The position numbers and the translations under genes are program-made. Under the pieces are notes generated by a model. That model was not told the DNA's origin. It was given only the letters and a program-made list of their open reading frames with translations, and did no database searches. Of a stretch of 64,000 nt of DNA, positions 34,830-43,450 are shown in pieces; positions within the stretch are counted from its first letter, which is position 1; every line of letters starts with the position of its first letter. Source of the stretch: Actinomadura pelletieri DSM 43383 (GTDB lineage: Bacteria; Actinomycetota; Actinomycetes; Streptosporangiales; Streptosporangiaceae); assembly GCF_003634705.1 (NCBI RefSeq), contig NZ_RBWU01000005.1, forward strand, positions 434,001 to 498,000, written 5' to 3'.

Positions 34830-37800
34830 CTACCGGCTGGCGGGGGCGGGTGCCGCCGCCGGGAACAGCGCCTCGACGAGGTCCGTCGCCCAGCCCAGCA
34901 GCTCCTGGTCGCGCAGCGGACGGCCACCGATCGCCTCGGTCTTCGGTGCCGGGACGAGCAGGGTGTCGGTCGCCGGCTTCAGGATGCTCTTCGGGTACAG
35001 CCGCTGCAACCTGACCTGCATCGAGTCGGGCAGGTCGACCGGCGTGAACTTGATGAAGTTGCCCTGGACGGTGATGTCGCTGAGCCCGGCACGGCGCGCC
35101 TTCGTCCGGAACCGCGCCACGTCCAGGAGGTTCAGCACCGGGACGGGCAGCGGCCCGAACCGGTCCTTCAGCTCCTCGTGCACGGCGCCGATCTCCTCCT
35201 CGGACGTGATCGCGGCGATACGGCGGTAGGCGTCCAGCCGGAGCCGTTCGCCCGGCACGTACTCGTGCGGCAGGTGCGCGTCGACCGGCAGCTCCACCTT
35301 CGTCTCCACGGCCTCCGGCTCCCGGCCGCCCTCCTTCAGATCCCGGACCGCCTCCCCGACCATCCGGACGTACAGGTCGAACCCGACGCCCGCGACATGC
35401 CCGGACTGTTCGGCGCCGAGGATGTTGCCCGCGCCGCGGATCTCCAGGTCCTTCATCGCGACGTACATACCGGCGCCGACCTCGGTGTGCTGCGCGAGGG
35501 TCGAGAGCCGCTCGTGCGCGGTCTCGGTCAGCGTCTGCTCCGGCTGGTAGAGGAAGTAGGCATAGGCGCGTTCCCGGCCGCGTCCGACACGGCCGCGGAG
35601 CTGGTGCAGCTGCGACAGGCCGTACATGTCGGCGCGGTCCACGATGAGCGTGTTCGCGTTCGGCACGTCCAGGCCCGACTCCACGATCGTCGTCGCGACC
35701 AGGACGTCGTAGTTCTTCTCCCAGAAGTCGACCATGACGCGTTCGAGCTCGTGCTCGTTCATCTGGCCGTGCGCGATCCCGATCCGCGCCTCCGGGACGA
35801 GCTTCGCCAGGTTCGCCGCCACCTTGTTGATCGACCGGACCCGGTTGTGGACGAAGAACACCTGTCCCTCGCGCAGCAGCTCGCGCCGGATCGCCGCCGC
35901 GATCTGCTTCTCCTCGTACGGGCCGACGAACGTCAGGACGGGATGGCGTTCCTCCGGCGGCGTCAGGATCGTCGACATCTCCCGGATGCCGGTCAGGCCC
36001 ATCTCCAACGTCCGCGGGATCGGCGTCGCGGACATGGCGAGCACGTCCACCTGCGTCCGGAGCCGCTTCAGCTCCTCCTTGTGCTCGACGCCGAACCGCT
36101 GCTCCTCGTCGATGACGACCAGCCCGAGGTTCTTGAACCTGGTCTGCGACGACAGGATCCGGTGCGTGCCGACGACCACGTCGACGGTGCCGTCGGCCAT
36201 GCCGCGCAGCGTCTCGTCGATCTCCTTGTCGGACTGGAACCGGCTGATCGGCTTCACCACCACCGGGAACGCGGCGAACCGTTCGGTGAACGTCGACATG
36301 TGCTGCTGGACCAGCAGCGTCGTCGGCACGAGCACCGCGACCTGCCGGCCGTCCTGGACGGCCTTGAACGCCGCCCGCACCGCGATCTCCGTCTTGCCGT
36401 AGCCGACGTCGCCGCAGATCAGCCGGTCCATCGGCACGGGCCGTTCCATGTCGGCCTTCACCTCGTCGATGGCGGCGAGCTGGTCGGGCGTCTCCACGTA
36501 GGGGAACGCGTCCTCCAGTTCCCGCTGCCACGGGGTGTCGGGGCCGAACGGGTGGCCGGGGCTCGCCATCCGCGCCGAGTACAGCCGGATCAGCTCCCCG
36601 GCGATCTGCCGGACGGCCTTGCGGGCCCGGGACTTGGCCTTCTGCCAGTCGGCGCCGCCGAGCCGGTGCAGGCTCGGCGCCTCGCCGCCGACGTAGCGGG
36701 TCAGCTCCTCAAGCTGGTCGGTCGGGACGAACAGCCGGTCACCCCTGGCGTACTCCAGGGTCAGGTACTCGCGGGTGGCGCCCTGCACCGTCCGGCTGAC
36801 CATCTCCACGTACCGTCCGACGCCGTGCTGCTCGTGCACCACGTAGTCGCCGGGCTTGAGCTGCAACGGGTCGATGCCGCCGCGCCGCCGCGACGGCATC
36901 CGCCGCGCGTCCTTCGTGGACGACTTCTGCCCGGACAGGTCGGTCTCGGTCAACACCGCCAGCTTCAGCGGCTCCCAGACGAACCCCTTCTCCAGCAGCC
37001 CCGTCGTGACGGTGACCAGCCCCGGCTCGGGCGGCCCGGCCAGATCGGCGAGCCGGGCGCCGACGCCCTCCTCCCCCACGAGCTGGACGAGCCGTTCCGC
37101 GGGCCCGTGCCCGGCCGTGACCATCACCACACGCCAGCCGTCGTCGGCCCAACCCTTGAGGTCGCCGACGACCCGCATGGTGTCGCCCCGGTAGGCCTCC
37201 GCGGGCCGCACCCCGAGATTGACCACCTCGGCGGTGCCGGTGTCGACCCCGCCCGCCGCCGCCCCCGCTTCCAGGGGGTTCAGCGCTGTCACGCTCCAGC
37301 GGGGCAGTCCCAGCTCCGCGCTGTGCTCGCGGACCTCCTCCAACGACCGGAACGCGGCGGCGCCGAGATCGATCGGCGCCTCTCCCCCGGCGGCGGCGTT
37401 GACCCAGCTCGCCTCCAGGAACTCCTGGCTCGTCCGGACCAGTTCCTCGGCCCGGGTGCGGATCCGCTCCGGCTCGCACACCAGCAGCACCGAACCGTCC
37501 GGGAGCAGGTCGGTCAGCAGCTCCATGCTCTCGGCGAGGACGGGCGAGAACGCCTCCATGCCCTCCACGGTGTCGCCGTCGGCGATCCGGCCGAGGATCT
37601 CCTCCAGCGCCGGATGCTCCTCGGCCAGCAGCTTCGCGCGCTCCCTGACCCGCTGCGTCAGCGGCAGCTCGCGGCACGGCGGCGCCCACAGCCCGGCCGG
37701 CGCGACGTCGAGGGAACGCTGGTCGGCCGCCTTGAAGTAGCGGATCTCCTCGACGGTGTCGCCCCAGAACTCCACCCGCAGCGGATGCTCCTCCGTCGGC

Positions 37801-38423
37801 GGGAACACGTCGAGGATCCCGCCGCGCACCGCGATCTCGCCGCGCTTCTCGACCAGGTCGACGCGGTGGTACCCGGCGTCCACGAGCCTGCGGACGGCGT
37901 CGTCCATGTCGGCGTCCTCGCCGGAGGTCAGCCGCAGCGGCTCCAGATCGGCGAGACCCGACACGATCGGCTGGAGCACCGCGCGGATCGGCGTCACCAC
38001 CACGTCCAGCGCGCCGCCCCGGCCCGCCGCGCCGTCCGCCCTGCCGGACACCGCGCCGTCCGGCAGGGCGGCGTCCGGGTGGACGAGACGGCGCAACACG
38101 GCGATGCGCTGCCCGACCGTGTCGGAACGCGGCGACAGCTTCTCGTGCGGCAGCGTCTCCCACGCCGGGAAGTGCGCCACCCGGCCCGGGTCGAGCAGGC
38201 TCGTCAGGGCGGCCGTCAGGTCCTCCGCCTCCCGGCCGGTGGCGGTCACCGCGAGGACGACCCCGCCCCCGGCGGCGCCGCCGACACGGCGGCCCAGCGC
38301 CGCGGCGAGGACCGGCCACACCGAGGCGGGGGCGACGATCTGGCGGTCCGTACGCGCCGCCGCGAGGGCGCGTTCCAGCCCGGGGCCGGAGCACGCCAGA
38401 TCAACAAGTCCAGAAAGCGTCAT
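34830..38423 (-). CDS. mfd: Transcription-repair coupling factor
   Basis: A 1197-residue Mfd, normal length. The order is UvrB-like domains (LPHEKLSPRSDTVGQRIAVL), the RNA-polymerase-interaction domain (DYVVHEQHGVGRYVEM), the SF2 motor (Walker A GDVGYGKTEIAVRAAFKA, DEEQRFGVEHKE, ATPIPRTLEMGLTGIRE), the C-terminal helicase motifs (TTIVESGLDVPNANTL; QLRGRVGRGRERAYAYF) and the TRCF domain. It displaces stalled RNA polymerase and recruits UvrA. ATG 38423 begins MTLSGLVDLACSG; the longer open frame upstream is not conserved-looking. The 268-bp gap to the divergent methyltransferase gene carries both promoters. Leads the mfd-lipoprotein-mazG-PBP group. Confidence 0.95.
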   Translation of the reverse strand: MTLSGLVDLACSGPGLERALAAARTDRQIVAPASVWPVLAAALGRRVGGAAGGGVVLAVTATGREAEDLTAALTSLLDPGRVAHFPAWETLPHEKLSPRSDTVGQRIAVLRRLVHPDAALPDGAVSGRADGAAGRGGALDVVVTPIRAVLQPIVSGLADLEPLRLTSGEDADMDDAVRRLVDAGYHRVDLVEKRGEIAVRGGILDVFPPTEEHPLRVEFWGDTVEEIRYFKAADQRSLDVAPAGLWAPPCRELPLTQRVRERAKLLAEEHPALEEILGRIADGDTVEGMEAFSPVLAESMELLTDLLPDGSVLLVCEPERIRTRAEELVRTSQEFLEASWVNAAAGGEAPIDLGAAAFRSLEEVREHSAELGLPRWSVTALNPLEAGAAAGGVDTGTAEVVNLGVRPAEAYRGDTMRVVGDLKGWADDGWRVVMVTAGHGPAERLVQLVGEEGVGARLADLAGPPEPGLVTVTTGLLEKGFVWEPLKLAVLTETDLSGQKSSTKDARRMPSRRRGGIDPLQLKPGDYVVHEQHGVGRYVEMVSRTVQGATREYLTLEYARGDRLFVPTDQLEELTRYVGGEAPSLHRLGGADWQKAKSRARKAVRQIAGELIRLYSARMASPGHPFGPDTPWQRELEDAFPYVETPDQLAAIDEVKADMERPVPMDRLICGDVGYGKTEIAVRAAFKAVQDGRQVAVLVPTTLLVQQHMSTFTERFAAFPVVVKPISRFQSDKEIDETLRGMADGTVDVVVGTHRILSSQTRFKNLGLVVIDEEQRFGVEHKEELKRLRTQVDVLAMSATPIPRTLEMGLTGIREMSTILTPPEERHPVLTFVGPYEEKQIAAAIRRELLREGQVFFVHNRVRSINKVAANLAKLVPEARIGIAHGQMNEHELERVMVDFWEKNYDVLVATTIVESGLDVPNANTLIVDRADMYGLSQLHQLRGRVGRGRERAYAYFLYQPEQTLTETAHERLSTLAQHTEVGAGMYVAMKDLEIRGAGNILGAEQSGHVAGVGFDLYVRMVGEAVRDLKEGGREPEAVETKVELPVDAHLPHEYVPGERLRLDAYRRIAAITSEEEIGAVHEELKDRFGPLPVPVLNLLDVARFRTKARRAGLSDITVQGNFIKFTPVDLPDSMQVRLQRLYPKSILKPATDTLLVPAPKTEAIGGRPLRDQELLGWATDLVEALFPAAAPAPASR

Positions 38424-38677
38424 CTTCGTCCGCTCATCAAGCCGAGGGAGCCTCATAGAACCGGGAGCAGGGCAGCCCGGAAACCCGGAAACCCACCCGG
38501 ATCCCGGTATCGCGTACCAGGGTACGCGCCACCACCGACGCTCGTTCCGTCGTGCCGCGCCCCGAACCGGTGGTGCGGACGGGCCGAATGAGACCACGGC
38601 GAACACCGTCGGCGACGCAACGCGACACGTCGGCGGCCAAGAATAGGCAAATAGCGGACGGACCGCAGTCGAACGGT

Positions 38678-38691
38678 TACGCTGCGATACT
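38678..38691 (+). promoter_or_regulatory. Candidate leaderless promoter of the methyltransferase gene
   Basis: TACGCT at 38678-38683 matches TANNNT and lies 8 bases before the GTG start at 38692. No ribosome-binding site lies between, so transcription may start at the start codon. Pattern-based only. Confidence 0.4.
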
Positions 38692-39561
38692 GTGACCGAT
38701 CTGCGTACGCCGCCGGTCAACGACGGCGATCTCTTCTCAGAACGCGCCCGCCAGTACGCCCTAGAGAAGCCCCTGCAGCGGATCCACATCCTGGAAGCGG
38801 GCTGCGGCTGGGGTACGGGCCTGGACGTGGGCGACCGCGAACACCACGTCACGGGCGTCGACATGGAGTCTCCGGAGCTGCGCGCCTACACCTGCGAGCG
38901 CCCCGACCTCGACACCTGGCATCTGGGCGACCTGCGGACCGTTCCGCTGCCGCCGCGCGCCTTCGACATCGTGCACGCCTCCTATCTGATCGAGCGGGTG
39001 CCGCACGCCGAACTCGTCCTCGACCGGTTCGTGGCCGCGCTCAAGCCCGGCGGGCTGCTGCTCGTCCATCTGCGCGACCGCGGCACCGCGTTCGGTTTCC
39101 TCGACCGGACGCTGCCGCGCTGGATGCACGCCTCCGGCCGCCGCCGGAGACGGCGGATGCGCCCGGGACGCGGCCCGCGCGGCGCGCACGCCCGCGTCCC
39201 GTACACGCCCGGCACCGAGGCCGGCACCGGGCCCGGCGCGGCGGCGGGCGAGGGGAACGGCACCGCGGAGCGGCCCCAGCCGGCGCCGCGGCCGGTGATC
39301 CGCACCGGGCCGCCGCCGGCGATCTACGACCGGGTGGCGTCCCGTGCGGGTATGCAGTGGTACTGCGTGATGCGCGGGCTGGTGATCTCCGAGGAGTACA
39401 CCTCGCGCCAGGCCATCGACGCCCTCGGCGCCGGTACCGGCCTGGTCGCGCTGGTGTGCCGACTGGTGTCGCTGGTCAGCCGGGGCCGCCTTCCGGCGGA
39501 CCATAGCGACGTCACGTTCGTGATCCGCAAACCGGAGAACCGCTTCGCCCGGGTCATCTGA
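38692..39561 (+). CDS. Class I SAM-dependent methyltransferase
   Basis: A 289-residue protein. Motif I is ILEAGCGWGTGLDVG, followed by an acidic residue at the end of strand 2 (VTGVDMESPE), FDIVHASYLIERV and LKPGGLLLVHL. After residue ~140 there is an Arg-rich run then a Gly/Ala/Thr-rich low-complexity stretch (~150-200) before a short C-terminal helical region. That insertion is not part of the methyltransferase fold. GTG 38692, probably leaderless. It is the first gene of the rightward surface region but its substrate cannot be told. Confidence 0.78.
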   Translation: MTDLRTPPVNDGDLFSERARQYALEKPLQRIHILEAGCGWGTGLDVGDREHHVTGVDMESPELRAYTCERPDLDTWHLGDLRTVPLPPRAFDIVHASYLIERVPHAELVLDRFVAALKPGGLLLVHLRDRGTAFGFLDRTLPRWMHASGRRRRRRMRPGRGPRGAHARVPYTPGTEAGTGPGAAAGEGNGTAERPQPAPRPVIRTGPPPAIYDRVASRAGMQWYCVMRGLVISEEYTSRQAIDALGAGTGLVALVCRLVSLVSRGRLPADHSDVTFVIRKPENRFARVI

Positions 39562-39657
39562 CCGGGACATCTCAGAACCGGAACAGCTGAGAACCAGGAC
39601 ATCTCAGAACCAGGACAGCTGAGAACCGGGTCGTCTGAAACCGGGACATCTGAGATC
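39555..39657. repeat. Alternating 16-bp repeat array with serial hairpins
   Basis: About six 16-bp units alternate between an acatctcagaaccrg type and an acagctgagaaccrg type. CTCAG in one unit can pair with CTGAG in the next, so the array can form consecutive small hairpins. It begins at the methyltransferase stop and ends about 110 bp before the APS kinase start. The last units are more divergent. Confidence 0.8.
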
Positions 39658-39767
39658 GACCTTGCGGGGTGGTGGTGCGGGAGTCCGGTCGGCGCAGTAT
39701 TTTTCCTGCGGAAACTCCATGCACACGGTTCAGCCCGGCGTTCCGCCGGGCAAGATCGGAGATCGCG

Positions 39768-41402
39768 GTGACCGCCGAAGCCGGCCTTCCCGACACGCTG
39801 CGCGACCTGCCCGCCTGGACCCCCGGCCCGGTGGAGCTCGCCGACCTGGAGCTGATCCTGGCGGGCGTGTACCGGCCGCTGACCGGGTTCCTCGGCTCGT
39901 TCGACACCGCCATGGTGATCGCCGGTGGACGGCTCGCGGACGGCACCCCCTGGCCGGTCCCGGTCACCCTGTCGGTTCCGAAGGAGCTGACCGGTCACGA
40001 ACGGCTCGTCCTCCAGGACCCGGAGGGCGTGCCGCTGGCGGTGCTGCGGGTCACCGAGGCATGGCAGGACCCGACGAGCCACGGCTGGCGACTCGCCGGG
40101 CCCCTGGAGGCCCTTCGCGCCCCCGCCCACGGACCGTTCCACGGCCTGCGCCGCCGCCCCGACGAACTCGAACCCTCCGAAGGCCCCACACTTGCAGCTC
40201 CACCCGAGGGGGGACGACCCCCCACACCCCCCGTAAACAAGCTCACAACTCCACCCGAGGGGGGACGACCCCCCACACCCCCCGTAAACAAGCTCACAAC
40301 TCCACCCGAGGGGGGACGACCCCCCACACCCCCCGTGAACAAGCTCGCGGTGGCCACCCGCGAGCCCCTGCACCGCAAGCAGCTCGGCCAGATCAGGCAG
40401 GTCTCCGAGCGGCTCGGCGCGACCGTCCTGGTGCTGCCGCTGCTGGGCGGCGAGCACGACGAGTCGCTTGTCCGGGCCCTGCTGGGCGTTCGCCGGGAAC
40501 TGCCGGACGGCGCCCAGGTCGTCCCCGTCCCGCTGCCCGTTCGCGGCGCCGAGCCGACGGACCCGAAGCGCGACGTCCAGCTCCAGGCACATGTCGCCGC
40601 CGCGTACGGCGCCACGCATCTGCTCGCCGACCGGGAGGTGGAGGGCACCGCCGTCCCGACCGTCGTGCCGGAGCCGTGGGCCTACGACGCCGATGTCGAG
40701 GTGTGGCGGCCCGTGGCGCGCATCGAGCCCGACCACGTCCAGGCGGAACTGACCCGGGAACGGCTGGACGAGCTGCTGGACGCCGGCGAGCCGATCCCCG
40801 ACTGGTTCACCCCGCCCGCCGTCGCCCGGGAACTGGCGCTGGCCAGGCCGCCGAAGCTCTCCCGCGGCATCACCGTGTTCTTCACCGGCCTGTCGGGCTC
40901 CGGGAAGTCCACGGTCGCCCGCGGCCTCGCGGACGCGCTGATCGAGCGCGGCGGCCGGACGGTCACGCTGCTCGACGGCGACGTCGTCCGGCGGATGCTG
41001 TCGTCCGGCCTGACGTTCTCGCGCGCCGACCGGGACCTCAACATCCGGCGCATCGGCTTCGTCGCCGCCGAGATCACCCGGCACGGCGGCACCGCCATCT
41101 GCGCGCCGATCGCGCCCTACGCGGCGACCCGCGCGGAGGTCCGGCGGATGGTGTCCGCCGTCGGCGACTTCATCCTCGTGCACGTGTCGACGCCGCTGGA
41201 GGAGTGCGAGCGGCGCGACCGCAAGGGCCTGTACGCCAAGGCCCGCGCGGGCGTGATCCCCGAGTTCACCGGTATCTCCGACCCCTATGAGGAGCCGGAG
41301 GACGCCGACCTGACGCTCGACACCTCGCGGATGAGCCCGCAGCAGGCGGTCGACAAGGTCCTCGACCTGCTGGTGGACGGCGGTTGGGTCCGCCCCGCCT
41401 GA
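39768..41402 (+). CDS. cysC: APS kinase fused to a degenerate ATP-sulfurylase-like domain
   Basis: A 544-residue fusion. The C-terminal ~190 residues are a complete adenylylsulfate kinase making PAPS: Walker A GLSGSGKST (~373), LDGDVVRRML, FSRADRDLNIRRIGF and KGLYAKARAG. The N-terminal ~360 residues follow the ATP-sulfurylase fold (VYRPLTGFLGSF; LADGTPWPVPVTL) but the catalytic motifs are changed: the usual RNPxHxxH appears as REPLHRKQ and GRDHAG as ADREVEG. This half is probably inactive and structural or regulatory. A 51-bp triplicated repeat inserts ~50 residues (144-193) in front of the first motif. GTG 39768 chosen from position; weak GGAG upstream. Confidence 0.85.
   Translation: MTAEAGLPDTLRDLPAWTPGPVELADLELILAGVYRPLTGFLGSFDTAMVIAGGRLADGTPWPVPVTLSVPKELTGHERLVLQDPEGVPLAVLRVTEAWQDPTSHGWRLAGPLEALRAPAHGPFHGLRRRPDELEPSEGPTLAAPPEGGRPPTPPVNKLTTPPEGGRPPTPPVNKLTTPPEGGRPPTPPVNKLAVATREPLHRKQLGQIRQVSERLGATVLVLPLLGGEHDESLVRALLGVRRELPDGAQVVPVPLPVRGAEPTDPKRDVQLQAHVAAAYGATHLLADREVEGTAVPTVVPEPWAYDADVEVWRPVARIEPDHVQAELTRERLDELLDAGEPIPDWFTPPAVARELALARPPKLSRGITVFFTGLSGSGKSTVARGLADALIERGGRTVTLLDGDVVRRMLSSGLTFSRADRDLNIRRIGFVAAEITRHGGTAICAPIAPYAATRAEVRRMVSAVGDFILVHVSTPLEECERRDRKGLYAKARAGVIPEFTGISDPYEEPEDADLTLDTSRMSPQQAVDKVLDLLVDGGWVRPA
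40198..40346. repeat. 51-bp in-frame tandem triplication with internal palindrome
   Basis: Three copies with a period of exactly 51 bp start at 40198, 40249 and 40300; the third ends near 40346 with one change (gtgaac for gtaaac). Each holds a palindrome GGGGGG-acga-CCCCCC. The frame reads a 17-residue unit, PPEGGRPPTPPVNKLTT. The copies are almost identical at the DNA level, which points to recent amplification or insertion. Confidence 0.95.
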
Positions 41403-41588
41403 ACGGGCCCGACCTGCTCGAGCCCGCCTGAACGGGCCCGCCCGAACTCGCCCGCCCGGCTGGGCCGCACGGCTTGCCTACCCGCCTCGCCTGCCTTGCC
41501 TGGAGGGTTCGGTTCCGACGCCGCGGTTATCACAGCCGAGGGCATCCTCTATGGTGATACGGGATTTTTCCTACATAGCAGGTAGGTC

Positions 41589-42575
41589 ATGCCGATGGAC
41601 TTCGATTGGACGATGGCGCTGGGTTCGTTCCTGGTCGCCATCATCGTCGGGCTGACCGGCATGGGCGGCGGTGCCCTGATGACACCGATGCTCGTGACGT
41701 TCTTCAATGTCAGCCCGCTCGCCGCCGTGTCCAGCGACCTGGTGGCCGCCGCCGTGATGAAGCCCGTCGGCAGCGCCGTCCACTACCGGCAGGGCACGAT
41801 CGACATGCGGCTCGTGGGCTGGCTCTGCGTGGGCTCGGTGCCCGCCGCCTTCTCCGGTGTGCTGCTGGCACGGGCCCTCGGCGACGGCGAGTCCGTCGAA
41901 ACCCTCATCAGCAAGGCGATGGGCGTCGCCCTGATGATCGCGGCCGCGGGCCTCGTGCTGCGCGGTCAGCTGACCCGCCGGGCCCGCGCCGCGTCCGGCG
42001 GGGAGCCCGGCGAGGACGACGGCGAGGTGCCCAGGGTCAAGATCCGGCCCGTCCCGACCGTCCTGGTCGGGTTGGTCGGCGGGGTCGTCGTCGGCATCAC
42101 CTCGGTCGGCTCCGGCTCCCTCATCATCGTCGCGCTTCTCGCCCTGTACCCGGCGCTCAAGGCCAACCAGCTCGTCGGCACCGACCTGCTCCAGGCCGTC
42201 CCGCTCGTGTTCGCCGCCGCCCTCGGCCACCTGCTGTTCGGCGACTTCCGCATGGAGGTCACCGCCGCCCTGCTCGTCGGCTCCATCCCCGGCGTCTACC
42301 TCGGCTCGAAGATCTCCTCGCGCGCGCCGTCCAAGCTGATCCGGCGCGTGCTCGTGCTCGTCCTCGTCGCGTCGTCGCTGAAGCTGTTCGGCGTCGAACC
42401 CGTCCCGCTCGCGTGGACGATGGTCGTGCTGACCGCCGGCGCGGGCGCCGTCCTGCTGGTCATGCACCGCCGTGATGCCCGAAACCGGGATACGCTGCCC
42501 TCTTCCGCCGCATCCCCCGGTCTTTCCGGCACGTCACGAGAGCAGGGCAAGCGTGGACCAACGATGGCCGCATGA
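41589..42575 (+). CDS. TauE/SafE-family sulfite/organosulfonate exporter
   Basis: A 328-residue membrane protein with about eight helices (MALGSFLVAIIVGLTGMGGG; LICKALIM-type internal repeats; AWTMVVLTAGAGAVLLVM). GLTGMGGGALMTPML and the second-half counterpart GITSVGSGSLIIVALL are the duplicated signature of TauE/SafE carriers. The ~30-residue tail after the last helix is soluble. It sits next to the APS kinase gene, consistent with sulfur handling. ATG 41589 has GTAGGT upstream. The last 23 bp overlap the next gene's start. Confidence 0.83.
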   Translation: MPMDFDWTMALGSFLVAIIVGLTGMGGGALMTPMLVTFFNVSPLAAVSSDLVAAAVMKPVGSAVHYRQGTIDMRLVGWLCVGSVPAAFSGVLLARALGDGESVETLISKAMGVALMIAAAGLVLRGQLTRRARAASGGEPGEDDGEVPRVKIRPVPTVLVGLVGGVVVGITSVGSGSLIIVALLALYPALKANQLVGTDLLQAVPLVFAAALGHLLFGDFRMEVTAALLVGSIPGVYLGSKISSRAPSKLIRRVLVLVLVASSLKLFGVEPVPLAWTMVVLTAGAGAVLLVMHRRDARNRDTLPSSAASPGLSGTSREQGKRGPTMAA

Positions 42576-43344
42576 CACCGTCGACGTCCTCGGCGTCCGC
42601 ATCAGCCGCACCGGCGTCGCGCAGTTCCGGTCCTTCGTCGAGAGGGCCGTCAAGGACCGGACGAAGCTGACCGTCACCTTCGCCAACCCCGACTACGTGC
42701 TCAAGGCCCAGAAGGACCACGAGCTGCGCGCCCTCATGAACGCCTTCGACCTGAACCTCCCGGACGGGTGGGGCGTCGTGCTCGCCGCGCGGATCTTCGG
42801 CCGGCCGGTGCCGGGGCGGATGGCCAACGACGACCTCACCGACGACCTGTTCGGGCAGCCCGCCGAGCACGGCTGGCGGGTGTTCCTGTTCGGCAACGCG
42901 CCCGGCGTCGCCGACGAGGCGGCCGAGAACGTCCGCAAGTGGTTTCCCGGCCTGGAGATCGCCGGGACGCGGCACGGGCACTGGGCGGACGAGACCGGCC
43001 GCATCCCCGCCGCGACCGCCGAACGCCTCGTCGCCGAGATCAACGACGCGGCCCCCGACATCCTGCACGTCGGCCTCGGCACGCCGCTCCAGCAGCGGTT
43101 CGTCATCGAGTACCGCGACCGGCTCACCGCGCCCGTCGTGATCACCTGCGGCGCCTACTTCGAGCACCTCGCCGAACGGCGCGACTACTACCCGGCGTGG
43201 GTGTTGAAGCTGCGTGTCGGGTTCCTGTACCGGCTGGCCCGCGAGCCGCGCCGGCTGTGGCGGCGCTACACGGTGGAACTCGGGTCCTATCTCGTCCGGG
43301 TTACGGTCGCCCGAATCCGCCAGGGCAAGAGCCGGATGGAGTGA
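42553..43344 (+). CDS. WecG/TagA/CpsF-family glycosyltransferase
   Basis: A 263-residue GT26-type enzyme. TFANPDYVLKAQKDHELRAL and NLPDGWGVVLAARIFGRPVP match the donor-site blocks. LHVGLGTPLQQRFV corresponds to the G-x-P-x-Q-E motif, here with R for E. The tail LYRLAREPRRLWRRYT is the basic amphipathic membrane-attachment helix typical of the family. Members add ManNAc or its uronate to a lipid-linked GlcNAc, the second step of teichoic acid or enterobacterial common antigen. GTG 42553, overlapping the TauE/SafE gene by 23 bp. Confidence 0.87.
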   Translation: MDQRWPHDTVDVLGVRISRTGVAQFRSFVERAVKDRTKLTVTFANPDYVLKAQKDHELRALMNAFDLNLPDGWGVVLAARIFGRPVPGRMANDDLTDDLFGQPAEHGWRVFLFGNAPGVADEAAENVRKWFPGLEIAGTRHGHWADETGRIPAATAERLVAEINDAAPDILHVGLGTPLQQRFVIEYRDRLTAPVVITCGAYFEHLAERRDYYPAWVLKLRVGFLYRLAREPRRLWRRYTVELGSYLVRVTVARIRQGKSRME

Positions 43345-43450
43345 TCATCGTCCCATTCCGGGCGCCATTCCCGGAAAGGCTGCCCGATTTCTCGCCTTGT
43401 GATAAGACAGGGTGCCAACACCATCCCCGGTCGTACCCCGGAGCCCATAC

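Noticed and set aside
35178..38591. Very long plus-strand reading frame of 1137 codons across mfd
   Set aside because: Shadow of mfd; the composition is Arg/Leu/His/Asp-rich without motifs.
40198..40346. Regular repeats resembling a CRISPR array
   Set aside because: Units are directly adjacent with no unique spacers, are in frame inside a gene, and no cas gene is near.
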